Positions 24,439 through 32,250 of a stretch of 64,000 bases of DNA are shown piece by piece (the first letter of the stretch is position 1; the number at the start of each line of letters is the position of its first letter). The notes below the pieces were generated by a model that was given only the letters and a program-made list of their open reading frames with translations, was not told the DNA's origin and did no database searches. This stretch comes from CAJBVW01 sp964457335. Lineage in GTDB: Bacteria > Myxococcota_A > UBA796 > SXON01. Location: NCBI GenBank assembly GCA_964457335.1, contig CAYWGD010000005.1:62001-126000 (forward strand), in the 5' to 3' direction. The position numbers and the translations under genes are program-made.

Positions 24439-24463
24439 GTAACGGGCGCGGGGGTACGGGGAC
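24439..24463 (+). promoter_or_regulatory. ECF-type promoter motif upstream of the sigma-factor gene
   Basis: GTAACGG (24439-24445), 13 bases, GGGAC (24459-24463), 52 bases before the ATG at 24516. It shares GGTACGGGGAC with the arsM site. The position implies autoregulation by the sigma factor it precedes. Confidence 0.75.
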
Positions 24464-24515
24464 TGTCGTTGCGCGCCCGCGCATCTGACCGCCGGACATC
24501 CCAACACGGGAGCCC

Positions 24516-25136
24516 ATGACGCCCCAGCCCCCAGACCTCGTCCTCGCCGACCGGCTCGCCGCCGGCGACGAGCGCGCGTTCATCGAGCTCGTCGGTCGCC
24601 ATCAGCGCGCCATGCTGGCCGTCGCCCGCACCTTCACCAGCAACCGCGCCCTCGCCGAGGAGATCGTGCAGGAGACGTGGATGGCCGTCGTCACGGGTAT
24701 CGACCGGTTCGAGCGCCGCTCCTCGTTGAAGACCTGGATCTTCCGGATCCTGGCCAACCGCGCGAGGACCCGGGCGTCGCGGGAGGCGAGGACCGTCCCC
24801 TTCTCCGCGTTCGACGAGGCCGAGGACGGCGGGACGGCGGTCCCGACATCGCGCTTCGACGCGCGGGGGATGTGGGCCGAGCCACCCCGCCGTTGGGCTG
24901 AGACGAGCGCCGTGACGATGCTCGAGCGCGCGGAGGTCCGGCGCCAGATCGATGTCGCCATCGAGGCGCTCCCCCCGCGGCAGCGCGCGGTGCTCGTGCT
25001 ACGAGACATCGAGGGGGTGGAGTCCGAGGAGGCCCGCGTGCTCCTGGAGATCTCCGAAGCCAACCAGCGGGTCCTGCTCCACCGTGCGCGCGCGGCGGTC
25101 CGGCTCGCCCTCGAACCCATCCTGGGAGGGAGCTGA
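24516..25136 (+). CDS. ECF-family RNA polymerase sigma factor
   Basis: 206 residues. The region 2 signatures are AIIELVGRHQ-type AFIELVGRHQRAMLAVARTF and EEIVQETWMAVVTGIDRFE, with RRSSLKTWIFRILANRARTR (region 2.4). The region 4 signatures are ALPPRQRAVLVLRDIEGVES and ANQRVLLHRARAAVR. The stop overlaps the start of the anti-sigma gene by 1 base (TGATG). It directs transcription of a specific regulon; the four GTAACGR-N13-GGGAC sites around it are its likely targets. The signal it senses is unknown. Confidence 0.95.
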   Translation: MTPQPPDLVLADRLAAGDERAFIELVGRHQRAMLAVARTFTSNRALAEEIVQETWMAVVTGIDRFERRSSLKTWIFRILANRARTRASREARTVPFSAFDEAEDGGTAVPTSRFDARGMWAEPPRRWAETSAVTMLERAEVRRQIDVAIEALPPRQRAVLVLRDIEGVESEEARVLLEISEANQRVLLHRARAAVRLALEPILGGS

Positions 25137-25405
25137 TGCTTACCTGCCGTGAGCTCACCGAGCTGGTGGACGAATTCATCGACGGGCGCCTGTCCCTCTG
25201 GGACCGGGCCCTGTTCCGGATGCACGTGGGGATGTGCGCCCCCTGCCGGACCTACCTCGACCAGCTGCGTGCGACCCGGCAGGCGCTGGGGAGCCTCCCC
25301 GAGCCCGAGATGCCCGACGAGGTGCGCGACGAGCTGCTCGCGCGCTTCCGCGACTGGAAGGCACGCTCGCCGACCGGAGGACCGGGGCCGGACGGCGAGA
25401 CCTGA
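25136..25405 (+). CDS. Zinc-finger anti-sigma factor, soluble
   Basis: 89 residues with C4, H30, C34 and C37 (MLTCRELTELVDEF and MHVGMCAPCRTYLDQL), the zinc ligand set of ZAS/zf-HC2 anti-sigma factors. There is no membrane helix, so it is cytoplasmic, as in redox-sensing RsrA/ChrR-type proteins. It lacks a ChrR cupin. It should bind the coupled ECF factor and release it when the zinc site is oxidised or metallated. An arsenical attacking the Cys-rich site is an attractive but untested trigger, given the neighbours. Confidence 0.9.
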   Translation: MLTCRELTELVDEFIDGRLSLWDRALFRMHVGMCAPCRTYLDQLRATRQALGSLPEPEMPDEVRDELLARFRDWKARSPTGGPGPDGET

Positions 25406-25410
25406 AAGCT

Positions 25411-25435
25411 GTAACGGCACGGGACGTGACGGGAC
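25411..25435 (+). promoter_or_regulatory. ECF-type promoter motif upstream of the P460-like gene
   Basis: GTAACGG (25411-25417), 13 bases, GGGAC (25431-25435), 38 bases before the ATG at 25474. It starts 6 bases after the anti-sigma stop, so the cytochrome gene has its own promoter rather than depending on read-through. Confidence 0.72.
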
Positions 25436-25473
25436 TCTGCGGCACGGCATCCTCGCCGCACCCCGGAGTCCTC

Positions 25474-25938
25474 ATGCGATTCGTCCACCCCCTCCTCGCC
25501 CTCTCGCTCGCCGCCTGCGCCGGCCAACCCTCCGACGAAGAGCTCGCCGCCGACCTGTGGGCCGAGATCGACGGGTACGACGGGTGGAGCCTCCCCGAGG
25601 GTTGGTCCGAGACGCCGACGCTGAGCGGGAGCCACTCCGGGGCCTACGTCGTCACCTTCTTGAACGACACCCTCTCCGGCTGGGACGGGTCCGGCGTGGC
25701 CCCCGAGGGCTCGGTCTCCGTGAAGGAGGCCTACGACGACGAGCTCGGCACCACGCTCACCGGCTTGACGGTGATGAAGAAGATCGCCGGGTACGACCCG
25801 GACGCGGGCGACTGGTTCTGGGCGTCCTACGCGCCCGACGGCACGGTCGGCGCCGCCGGCGAGGTCGAGATGTGCACCGGGTGCCACACGTCCGCGCCGA
25901 GCGACTACGTGTACGCGGACCCTCCGGCCGCGGAGTGA
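25474..25938 (+). CDS. Cytochrome P460-like c-heme lipoprotein
   Basis: 154 residues. MRFVHPLLALSLAAC is a lipoprotein signal. The body fits the cytochrome P460 domain: VTFLNDTLSG, PEGSVSVKEAYDD, LTVMKKIAGYDPDAGDWFWA. A single heme-binding CTGCH lies near the C-terminus (EMCTGCHTSAPSDYV). P460 proteins oxidise hydroxylamine or bind NO; many relatives are uncharacterised. It is exported to the periplasm or outer surface. It is preceded by an ECF motif, hence a likely member of the same regulon as arsM-arsS and DUF547. Confidence 0.8.
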   Translation: MRFVHPLLALSLAACAGQPSDEELAADLWAEIDGYDGWSLPEGWSETPTLSGSHSGAYVVTFLNDTLSGWDGSGVAPEGSVSVKEAYDDELGTTLTGLTVMKKIAGYDPDAGDWFWASYAPDGTVGAAGEVEMCTGCHTSAPSDYVYADPPAAE

Positions 25939-26151
25939 GCGCCTCGTCGCGGCGCGCGCGTGGTGGACGAGGGGCCGCTCGCTCGCGTGCTCGAGTCGCC
26001 GACGCGCGCCCCTCCTCGAGGCCTTCTCGCTCGACCACCCCGACCTGGGCGTCGTACAGGTGCTCGTGCAGGACGCCGACGCCACACGTTCGCGGTGTCG
26101 GAAGGCCTGAATCGCCAGCTCGTGGGAAAGGCACATGCGCGGGCTCGCCGA

Positions 26152-26988
26152 TCAGGCGCCGCGCCGCCCGACCCACGCCCCCGCGAGCTGCGCCGACGCG
26201 ACCGTGAGCACCGCCACCGCCGCGCCGCCGACGAGTGGGGCGAGGTCGGGACGGTACGCGAGCCACGCCGCCGAGCCAGCCACCCAGGCGAGATCGGCCG
26301 CCGAGATCGCGAGCACGTGCACGGTTCGCACACGCCGAGCGACCCAGCCCACGAGCAACGCGAAGCCGAGCAGGCCGACACCAGCCGCCCGCGTCACGGT
26401 CGCCGGCAGGTCCAACTGGCCGGCGAGCCCGGCGAGGTCGACGACGAGCGCCCCGCCGGTCACCGTGGAGAGCACGGCGTTGGCCCAGAGCCCCCACGCG
26501 GCGGGGTGGATCCCGTCGCCGCCTCCCTCCGCCACCTCCCGGCCCGCACGGCGCTTCCTCGCCGAGGGCTCCCCCGTCTCCGCGTAGACGCGCAGGTCGT
26601 CGAGCGTCCGGGACATCCGGACGAGGCGAGGGAGCAGCCCGACGAGCCGGAGCATCTCCCGCCCGTGGACCTCGATCGTCGCGACGGACTCGACCCGGCA
26701 GCGGTGCGCGCCGAGGGGCGTCACGGTCCAACGGTTGACCCCACGCTTCATCCACGGCGGGCGGACGACCGCCTCGTAGGTGAGCGTACGCGCCGCGTCG
26801 TCGAACGCGAGGACCCGCTCGTGCACGGTGCCGAGGGAGGTCTGGCACTGCCGCAGGTCGGCCTCCAGCATCCTCGACGCGTGCACGGGGTTGGCCCAGG
26901 TGGAGAGCTCCCCGAAGCGGGTCCCCACGAGCTCCCACACGGCGTCCGCGGGGGCGTTGATCTCGATCGCGAGCTTCATGTCCGGCAT
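26152..26988 (-). CDS. SRPBCC-domain protein with C-terminal membrane helices
   Basis: 278 residues. The ATG at 26986-26988 is chosen because GAGGT lies 5-6 bases upstream; a second ATG three codons later is possible. Residues 1 to about 150 follow the SRPBCC (START-like) pattern: LAIEINAPADAVWELVGTRF, then FDDAARTLTYEAVV and GVNRWTVTPLGAHRCRVES. A linker is followed by about four hydrophobic segments (WGLWANAVLSTVTGGALVVD, VGLLGFALLVGWVA, LAWVAGSAAWLAY, VGGAAVAVLTVASAQLAGAW). It may be a lipid-binding or sensor membrane protein. It is divergent from an XRE regulator, its probable repressor. Confidence 0.72.
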   Translation of the reverse strand: MPDMKLAIEINAPADAVWELVGTRFGELSTWANPVHASRMLEADLRQCQTSLGTVHERVLAFDDAARTLTYEAVVRPPWMKRGVNRWTVTPLGAHRCRVESVATIEVHGREMLRLVGLLPRLVRMSRTLDDLRVYAETGEPSARKRRAGREVAEGGGDGIHPAAWGLWANAVLSTVTGGALVVDLAGLAGQLDLPATVTRAAGVGLLGFALLVGWVARRVRTVHVLAISAADLAWVAGSAAWLAYRPDLAPLVGGAAVAVLTVASAQLAGAWVGRRGA

Positions 26989-27026
26989 CCAGCACCTCGG
27001 TGGACCCGTCGTATCGGCGGAGGTAA

Positions 27027-27050
27027 GGAACACCATTCCCTCTTCGGGAA
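27027..27050. promoter_or_regulatory. Overlapping inverted repeats between SRPBCC gene and XRE regulator
   Basis: GGAA-N5-TTCC (27027-27039) overlaps TTCCC-TCTTC-GGGAA (27036-27050), all within the 70-base divergent gap and within 10 bases of the regulator ATG. This is a good candidate for the operator of the XRE protein. Confidence 0.5.
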
Positions 27051-27058
27051 GGAAGGTC

Positions 27059-27835
27059 ATGGACTCCCCCTTCGGCCGGCTGCTCCGGCGCTGGCGCACG
27101 ACCCGTGGGCTCGCGCAGTTCGACCTCTCGCGGATCGCGGGGGTGGCGCCCCGTCACCTCTCGTTCCTCGAGACCGGGCGCTCCCGGCCGGGCCAGGACG
27201 TGGTGCTGCGCCTCGCCGACGCGCTCGAGCTCCCCCTCCGCGAGCGCAACCAGCTCCTGGAGGCCGCGGGCCTGCCGGCCGTCTACCCCCACTCCACGCC
27301 GACCGACACCCGGCTCGCGCCCTATCGCCGCGTCCTCGACCGCATCCTCGCCGTCCACGAGCCGTTCCCCTGCCTCGTCCTCGACCGCTGGTGGAACCTG
27401 CTCGACGCCAACGCGACGGCGCGCGCGCTCTTCGGCGTCGCGCCGCCGGTCCCCGCGGAGGCCCTCACGGACCTCCTGTTCGGCCCGGGCCCCCTCCGCG
27501 GGGCGATGGTGAACTGGCCGGAGGTCGCGTGGCACGGGCTCGAGCGGCTGCGCTCCGAGGCGCGCGCCGCGGGCCTGCCGCAGGAGCTGACCGCGCTGGT
27601 CGAGCGCGTGGAGGGCCACCTGCGCGGCGTGCCCCGGCCCAGGCTCGACCTCGTCTCCGGCGCGATCGTCGTCTGCCCGATCTTCGAGTTCGGCGGCCGG
27701 CGCGTGCGCACGATGTCCACCGTCACCACCTTCGGCGGCGCGCTCGACGTCGGGCTCGACGAGGTGCGCGTGGAGCACGTCTACCCGGCGGACGCCGAGG
27801 CGGAGGCGTTCTTCCGGGAGCGCGCCTCGGGCTAG
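27059..27835 (+). CDS. XRE-family regulator with MmyB-like ligand domain
   Basis: 258 residues from the ATG at 27059. Residues about 5-60 form the helix-turn-helix (LRRWRTTRGLAQFDLSRIAG, APRHLSFLETGRSRPGQDVV). The rest matches the MmyB-like C-terminal domain (VLDRWWNLLDANATARALFG, and later IFEFGGRRVRTMSTVTTFGG), which binds small lipophilic ligands such as fatty acids in relatives. It is divergent from the SRPBCC membrane protein and probably controls it and itself. Confidence 0.88.
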   Translation: MDSPFGRLLRRWRTTRGLAQFDLSRIAGVAPRHLSFLETGRSRPGQDVVLRLADALELPLRERNQLLEAAGLPAVYPHSTPTDTRLAPYRRVLDRILAVHEPFPCLVLDRWWNLLDANATARALFGVAPPVPAEALTDLLFGPGPLRGAMVNWPEVAWHGLERLRSEARAAGLPQELTALVERVEGHLRGVPRPRLDLVSGAIVVCPIFEFGGRRVRTMSTVTTFGGALDVGLDEVRVEHVYPADAEAEAFFRERASG

Positions 27836-27991
27836 TCGCGGTCAGTCCGGGAACAGCTTGGCGATGGCGCCGAAGCGGCCACCCTCATGGTGTGGGAGGG
27901 GACCATGAACGAGAGGAGCGGGAGGCAGCCGGGCTCGGGCGACGTACAGGTCGCGCTCCACACGAGATGACCGCCGGGCTTGGAGGAGGTC

Positions 27992-28798
27992 ATGTATCCT
28001 GCCCTCTCGTGGCTGCTGTTCGGGGCCGCCTGCACCGCTGATCCGCACGGCGAGCCCGTCGTCCGTCCCGCCGTCCGACCCGACGCCGCCGTCGACCCGC
28101 CGGAGGCCGTCGGCGACACGGGCGGCCCCGTCGCGTCCGTGCCGAGCCAGATCCTCGACCTGACGAACTGGAAGCTGACGCTCCCGATCGGGGATCCCGG
28201 GGAGCCGACCGAGATCGTGCAGTCCGAGCTGGCGTCGTACACGATCGAGCCCTACTTCGAGGTGGGCGGGAACGGGGACGTCGTGGTGTTCATGGCCCAC
28301 GCCGGCGGGGTGACCACCGACAGCTCCATGTTCCCGCGATCCGAGCTCCGAGAGATGACGAGCGACGGGTCCACCAAGGCTTCCTGGTCCACGACCTCCG
28401 GTCGCCACACGATGACGATCACCCAGGCCATCACGCACCTCCCCGACGTCGTGCCCCACGTCGTCGCCGGCCAGATCCACGACGAGGACGAGTACGTCGT
28501 GCTCGTCCGCCTCGACGGTCAGCGCTTGTGGGTGAAGAGCAACAACGGGTCCGAGGAGGGTGTGTTGGATCCCGCCTACGTGCTCGGGACGGAGTTCACC
28601 CTGCGCATCACCGCCGCGGACGGGCTGATCCACGTGTACTACAACGACCTGGCCAACCCGGCCGTGAGCGTCCCCTACGACACCACGGGGTGCTATTTCA
28701 GGGCGGGGGCGTACTCCCAGTCGAACACCGACTATGGGGACGCGCCGGAGTCCTACGCGGAGGTCCGGGTGCGCAGCCTCGTCATTTCACACGAGTAG
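27992..28798 (+). CDS. PL7-family (alginate-lyase-like) lipoprotein, copy A
   Basis: 268 residues from the ATG at 27992, 4 bases after GGAGGAGG. MYPALSWLLFGAAC is the lipoprotein signal and a Pro/Ala/Asp linker follows. From residue 55 the PL7 jelly-roll signatures are clear: ILDLTNWKLTLPIG, FPRSELREM (catalytic Arg/Glu strand), VVAGQIHDED (QIH motif) and CYFRAGAYSQSN. PL7 lyases cut alginate or other polyuronates by beta-elimination. Surface anchoring suggests polysaccharide degradation or remodelling. It is paired tail to tail with a paralog. Confidence 0.9.
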   Translation: MYPALSWLLFGAACTADPHGEPVVRPAVRPDAAVDPPEAVGDTGGPVASVPSQILDLTNWKLTLPIGDPGEPTEIVQSELASYTIEPYFEVGGNGDVVVFMAHAGGVTTDSSMFPRSELREMTSDGSTKASWSTTSGRHTMTITQAITHLPDVVPHVVAGQIHDEDEYVVLVRLDGQRLWVKSNNGSEEGVLDPAYVLGTEFTLRITAADGLIHVYYNDLANPAVSVPYDTTGCYFRAGAYSQSNTDYGDAPESYAEVRVRSLVISHE

Positions 28799-28812
28799 CG
28801 GGCCGCCCCGAG

Positions 28813-29691
28813 CTATTCGTGTGTCACGACGAGGTCGCGGATCTGCACCTCGGCGTACGCCTCCGGCGCGTCGCCGTACTCCGTGTTGGATTGGGAGTAG
28901 GAGCCGGCCTTGAAGTAGCACCCGGTCGTGTCATAGGGCAGGCTCACCGCGGGCGTGACGAGGTCGTTGTAATAGACGTCGATCCGACCGTCCGCGGCGG
29001 TGATCCGGAGGGTGAACTCGTCCCCCAGCACATAGGCGGGATCCAACACACCCATCTCCTCCCCGCCGCTCTTCACCCACAAGCGCTCACCGTCGAGCCG
29101 GACCAACATCACGTATTCTTCGGCGTCGTGGATCTGCCCCGCGACGACGTGGGGGACCACGTCGGGGAGGTGGGTGACGGCCTGGGTGATGGTCATGGTG
29201 TGGACGCCGGACGTGGTGGACCACGCCGCCTTGTTCGCCCCTCCGTCGGTCATCTCCCGCAGCTCGGAGCGCGGGAAGTGGGAGCCGCTTGTCGTGACTC
29301 CCCCCGCGTTGGCGTGGAACACGACGACGTCCCCTCCCGGCCCCACCTGGAAGTACGGGTCGATGGTGTAGGTCCCGAGCTCGGGCTGCACGATCTCCGT
29401 TGGGTCGTCGGTCTCCCCGATCGGCAGCGTCAGCTTCCAGTTGGTGAGATCCAGGATCTCCCCCGGGAGGGTCGCGTCGGCGACCGCGGTGTCGACGGTG
29501 CCGGGGCCCCCCGGGGTGCCGGTGTCCCCTCCCGCCGCGGTGTCGTCCCGAGCCGCCGTGTCCGCCGCGTCGACCTGCCTCGGATCCGCGACGCAGCAGG
29601 AATCGGAAGGCTCGCCGTCCGCACCGGACGCGTCCGCGCAGCCGGCGGCCACGAGCAGCCACCAGAGGGTGGAACACACAACGCTCTCCAT
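28813..29691 (-). CDS. PL7-family (alginate-lyase-like) lipoprotein, copy B
   Basis: 292 residues from the ATG at 29689-29691. The signal MESVVCSTLWWLLVAAGC is followed by a Thr/Asp/Gly linker of about 70 residues. The lyase domain (ILDLTNWKLTLPIG, FPRSELREMTDGG, VVAGQIHDAEE, CYFKAGSYSQSN) is closely similar to copy A throughout. The stops of the two copies are 14 bases apart on opposite strands, so the pair makes a large imperfect inverted repeat. Differences are concentrated in the signal and linker. The upstream start is less certain because no strong ribosome site is visible. Confidence 0.88.
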   Translation of the reverse strand: MESVVCSTLWWLLVAAGCADASGADGEPSDSCCVADPRQVDAADTAARDDTAAGGDTGTPGGPGTVDTAVADATLPGEILDLTNWKLTLPIGETDDPTEIVQPELGTYTIDPYFQVGPGGDVVVFHANAGGVTTSGSHFPRSELREMTDGGANKAAWSTTSGVHTMTITQAVTHLPDVVPHVVAGQIHDAEEYVMLVRLDGERLWVKSGGEEMGVLDPAYVLGDEFTLRITAADGRIDVYYNDLVTPAVSLPYDTTGCYFKAGSYSQSNTEYGDAPEAYAEVQIRDLVVTHE

Positions 29692-30143
29692 GTCTTGGTG
29701 GCAGGGTATCGCTCGGTGTGCGAGCGCTGCAACCCCGCTGCTCCGAAAACTCTCTTCGCCTCCCAAACGATTTCGCTGCAACCTCGGGAGTCATCCAGCA
29801 GCCCGGGACGACCTCGACCCCCTCCGTGCGCGCCGAAAGGCCCCGGGGAACCCCCTGGCTGCCTGCCTTTCTCCGGGCCCGGCGGTCAAACATTGTCTCC
29901 GAGCGGAACCCCCGCGTGCGCAGGCGCGGGTCGCTCAGCCGCGGGGTGCCCGTGCGCCTGGAGTTCGGCCCGGCTTATCCCGGCGAGGCGGCCGCGGCGC
30001 GAGGCCGACCACGACGAAGGGGGGCGTGTGACGCCTGCATCCGGGGACGCCCCTCGACTTCACCACGGCGGACAATAGGATTCTCGATGTCTGCCTGCGC
30101 TGCCGGAGCAGGATCCAAGCCATTCGTGCCGACAGGGGGAACT
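29692..30143. other. Intergenic region, no gene seen
   Basis: 452 bases between divergent promoters of PL7 copy B and the CotH gene. Several open frames cross it but none has a family pattern. A GC-rich hairpin (CCCGCG...CGCGGG near 29910-29930) is the only local structure noticed. Confidence 0.4.
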
Positions 30144-32195
30144 ATGCGCAGCTCGATCTACACGTGCTTCGCGGTCGCCGCGGTCCTCACCACGAGCATC
30201 GGCTGCAGCACCAGCCCGCCCACCGGGGGGCCGCCGGCCCCGCCACCGCCAACGGACGACGAGCGTGGGGAGCCGCCGGGTGCGCCCCTCGAGCGGCCCA
30301 CCTTCCACGTCGAGCCGCCGGCGTTCAGCGTCGAGCGCGGCTTCTTCGACGCCCCCGTCTCGGTGGAGCTGACGAGCCTCCTGTCGACCATCTACTACAC
30401 GACGGACGGGAGCACCCCGACGCCCACGACGGGCATCCCGTACACGGGGCCCATCCTCATCGAGACGACCACCCCGCTCCGCGCGATGGCGGTGGGCCCC
30501 GGCGGCGTGAGCACGCCCGCCGTCACCCACACTTACATCTTCCTCCGGGATGTCATCCGGCAGCCGGAGGAGCCCCCCGGCTACCCCTCGAGGTTCGCGG
30601 CCGACGACGAGCTCGGCCCCTACCCCGCCGACTTCGAGCTGGACCCCGAGGTGGTCGAAGACCCGCGCTACAGCGGGATCATCGAGGACGCCTTCCTCGA
30701 CCTGCCGACGGTCTCCATCGTCACGGACATCCCCAACCTCTTCGACGAGACCACGGGGATCTACTACAACCCGAGCGAGGTGGGCGACGCGTGGGAGCGC
30801 CCGGCCGGCGTGGAGATGTTCGACCCGGTGGACGGGACCTTGTTCTCCGCCAACGTCGGGATCCGCATCCACGGGCAGGCCAGCCGCAAGCCGTCCTGGA
30901 CGCCCAAGCGGGGGTTCCGCGTCTATTTCAGGACGGCGTACGGCCCCGATCGGCTGAAGCTCGGGCTGTTCCCGGAGCCCGGCGCGGTGGCCTCCTTCGA
31001 CACGCTCGTGCTCAGGAGCATCGCGAACTACTCCTGGATCAGCTGGAACGCCTACCAGCGCGAGCACGCGCTGTACATGCGCGACGAGTTCGCCCGCCGC
31101 ACCCAGCTCGCGATGGGGAACACGGGGGCGCACGGGCGCATGGTGCACACCTACGTCAACGGCCTCTACTGGGGCATCTACAACCTCACCGAGCGGCTCG
31201 ACGGCGACTTCCTGGCCGACTACCTCGGCGGAGAGTCCGTCGACTGGGACCTCGTCACGATGGTCAACGGCGTGCTCGAGGCCTCGGAGGGGGACCTCGT
31301 GGCGTACGAGGAGATGTTGGCCCTGGCGAACGACGTCTCGAGCGCGAGCGGCTACGAGGCGTTCTGTCAGTTGGTCGATGTCACCAACCTGATCGACTAC
31401 CTCATCCTGATGCATTGGGTCGAGAACACGGACTGGCCGCAGCGCAACTGGTACGCGGCGCGCCGCCGCGCCGAGGGGGCGAAGTTCATCTTCATCGCCT
31501 GGGACGCCGACACCTCGCTCAAGAGCGTGGACGGGGACATCGTCTCCGTGGACCTCGCCGGCAGCCCGCAGGGGCTGTTCCACCAGCTCTCGCAGAACGA
31601 CGAATTCCGGATGCTCTACGCCGACCGGATCTACGCCCACCTGTACAACGACGGCGCGCTCTCGACCGACGTCGCCACCGCGCGCTTCCGCGAGCTGGTG
31701 GACCCGCTGGAGCTGGCGGTCACGGCCGAGTCCGCGCGTTGGGGCGACTACATCCGAGACGTGTACCACCGCCCCGACGCGGACCCGGGGGTCATGGACC
31801 TCTACACACCCGCCGACCATTGGACGCCGACGCGCGACCAGATGCTCGCGGACTACTTCCCCCACCGCACGGCCAACGTCCTCGGGCAGTACCGGGCGGC
31901 CGGGCTCTACCCGGACATCGAGCCCCCGCAGTTCAACCAGGAGGGAGGCGACGTCCCCTCCGGCTTCACGCTCGAGATCGACAACACGCCCAACGCGGGC
32001 CTGGGCACCGTGTACTACCGCCTCGACGGTGGGGACCCGCGCGAGCCGGGGGGCGCGATCGCGAGCGTCGCGCTCACGGGAGAGGACCTCGCCTCGGTCC
32101 CGATCACCTCGACCACCCGGGTCCTCGCACGAGTGCTGGACGGGGACACCTGGAGCGCCCTCCACACGGCGACCTTCACGGTCGCGGACCCGTAG
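30144..32195 (+). CDS. CotH-kinase-domain lipoprotein with chitobiase-type beta-sandwich domains
   Basis: 683 residues from the ATG at 30144. MRSSIYTCFAVAAVLTTSIGC is a lipoprotein signal and a Pro-rich linker follows. Residues about 50-130 form a CHB/HEX C-terminal-like domain (YYTTDGSTPTPTTGIPYTGP), with a related one at the C-terminus (TVYYRLDGGDPREPG). Residues about 170-560 are a CotH domain: VGIRIHGQASRKPSWTPKRG, TLVLRSIANYSW, YVNGLYWGIYNLTERLD and FIFIAWDADTSLK. CotH proteins are protein kinase-like enzymes of spore coats and bacterial surfaces. The substrate here is unknown. Confidence 0.87.
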   Translation: MRSSIYTCFAVAAVLTTSIGCSTSPPTGGPPAPPPPTDDERGEPPGAPLERPTFHVEPPAFSVERGFFDAPVSVELTSLLSTIYYTTDGSTPTPTTGIPYTGPILIETTTPLRAMAVGPGGVSTPAVTHTYIFLRDVIRQPEEPPGYPSRFAADDELGPYPADFELDPEVVEDPRYSGIIEDAFLDLPTVSIVTDIPNLFDETTGIYYNPSEVGDAWERPAGVEMFDPVDGTLFSANVGIRIHGQASRKPSWTPKRGFRVYFRTAYGPDRLKLGLFPEPGAVASFDTLVLRSIANYSWISWNAYQREHALYMRDEFARRTQLAMGNTGAHGRMVHTYVNGLYWGIYNLTERLDGDFLADYLGGESVDWDLVTMVNGVLEASEGDLVAYEEMLALANDVSSASGYEAFCQLVDVTNLIDYLILMHWVENTDWPQRNWYAARRRAEGAKFIFIAWDADTSLKSVDGDIVSVDLAGSPQGLFHQLSQNDEFRMLYADRIYAHLYNDGALSTDVATARFRELVDPLELAVTAESARWGDYIRDVYHRPDADPGVMDLYTPADHWTPTRDQMLADYFPHRTANVLGQYRAAGLYPDIEPPQFNQEGGDVPSGFTLEIDNTPNAGLGTVYYRLDGGDPREPGGAIASVALTGEDLASVPITSTTRVLARVLDGDTWSALHTATFTVADP

Positions 32196-32250
32196 AGCCC
32201 GTGGTCGCCCGGCCCTCCCCCGGGTACGTCGGAGCGCCTGGAGGAACCCC

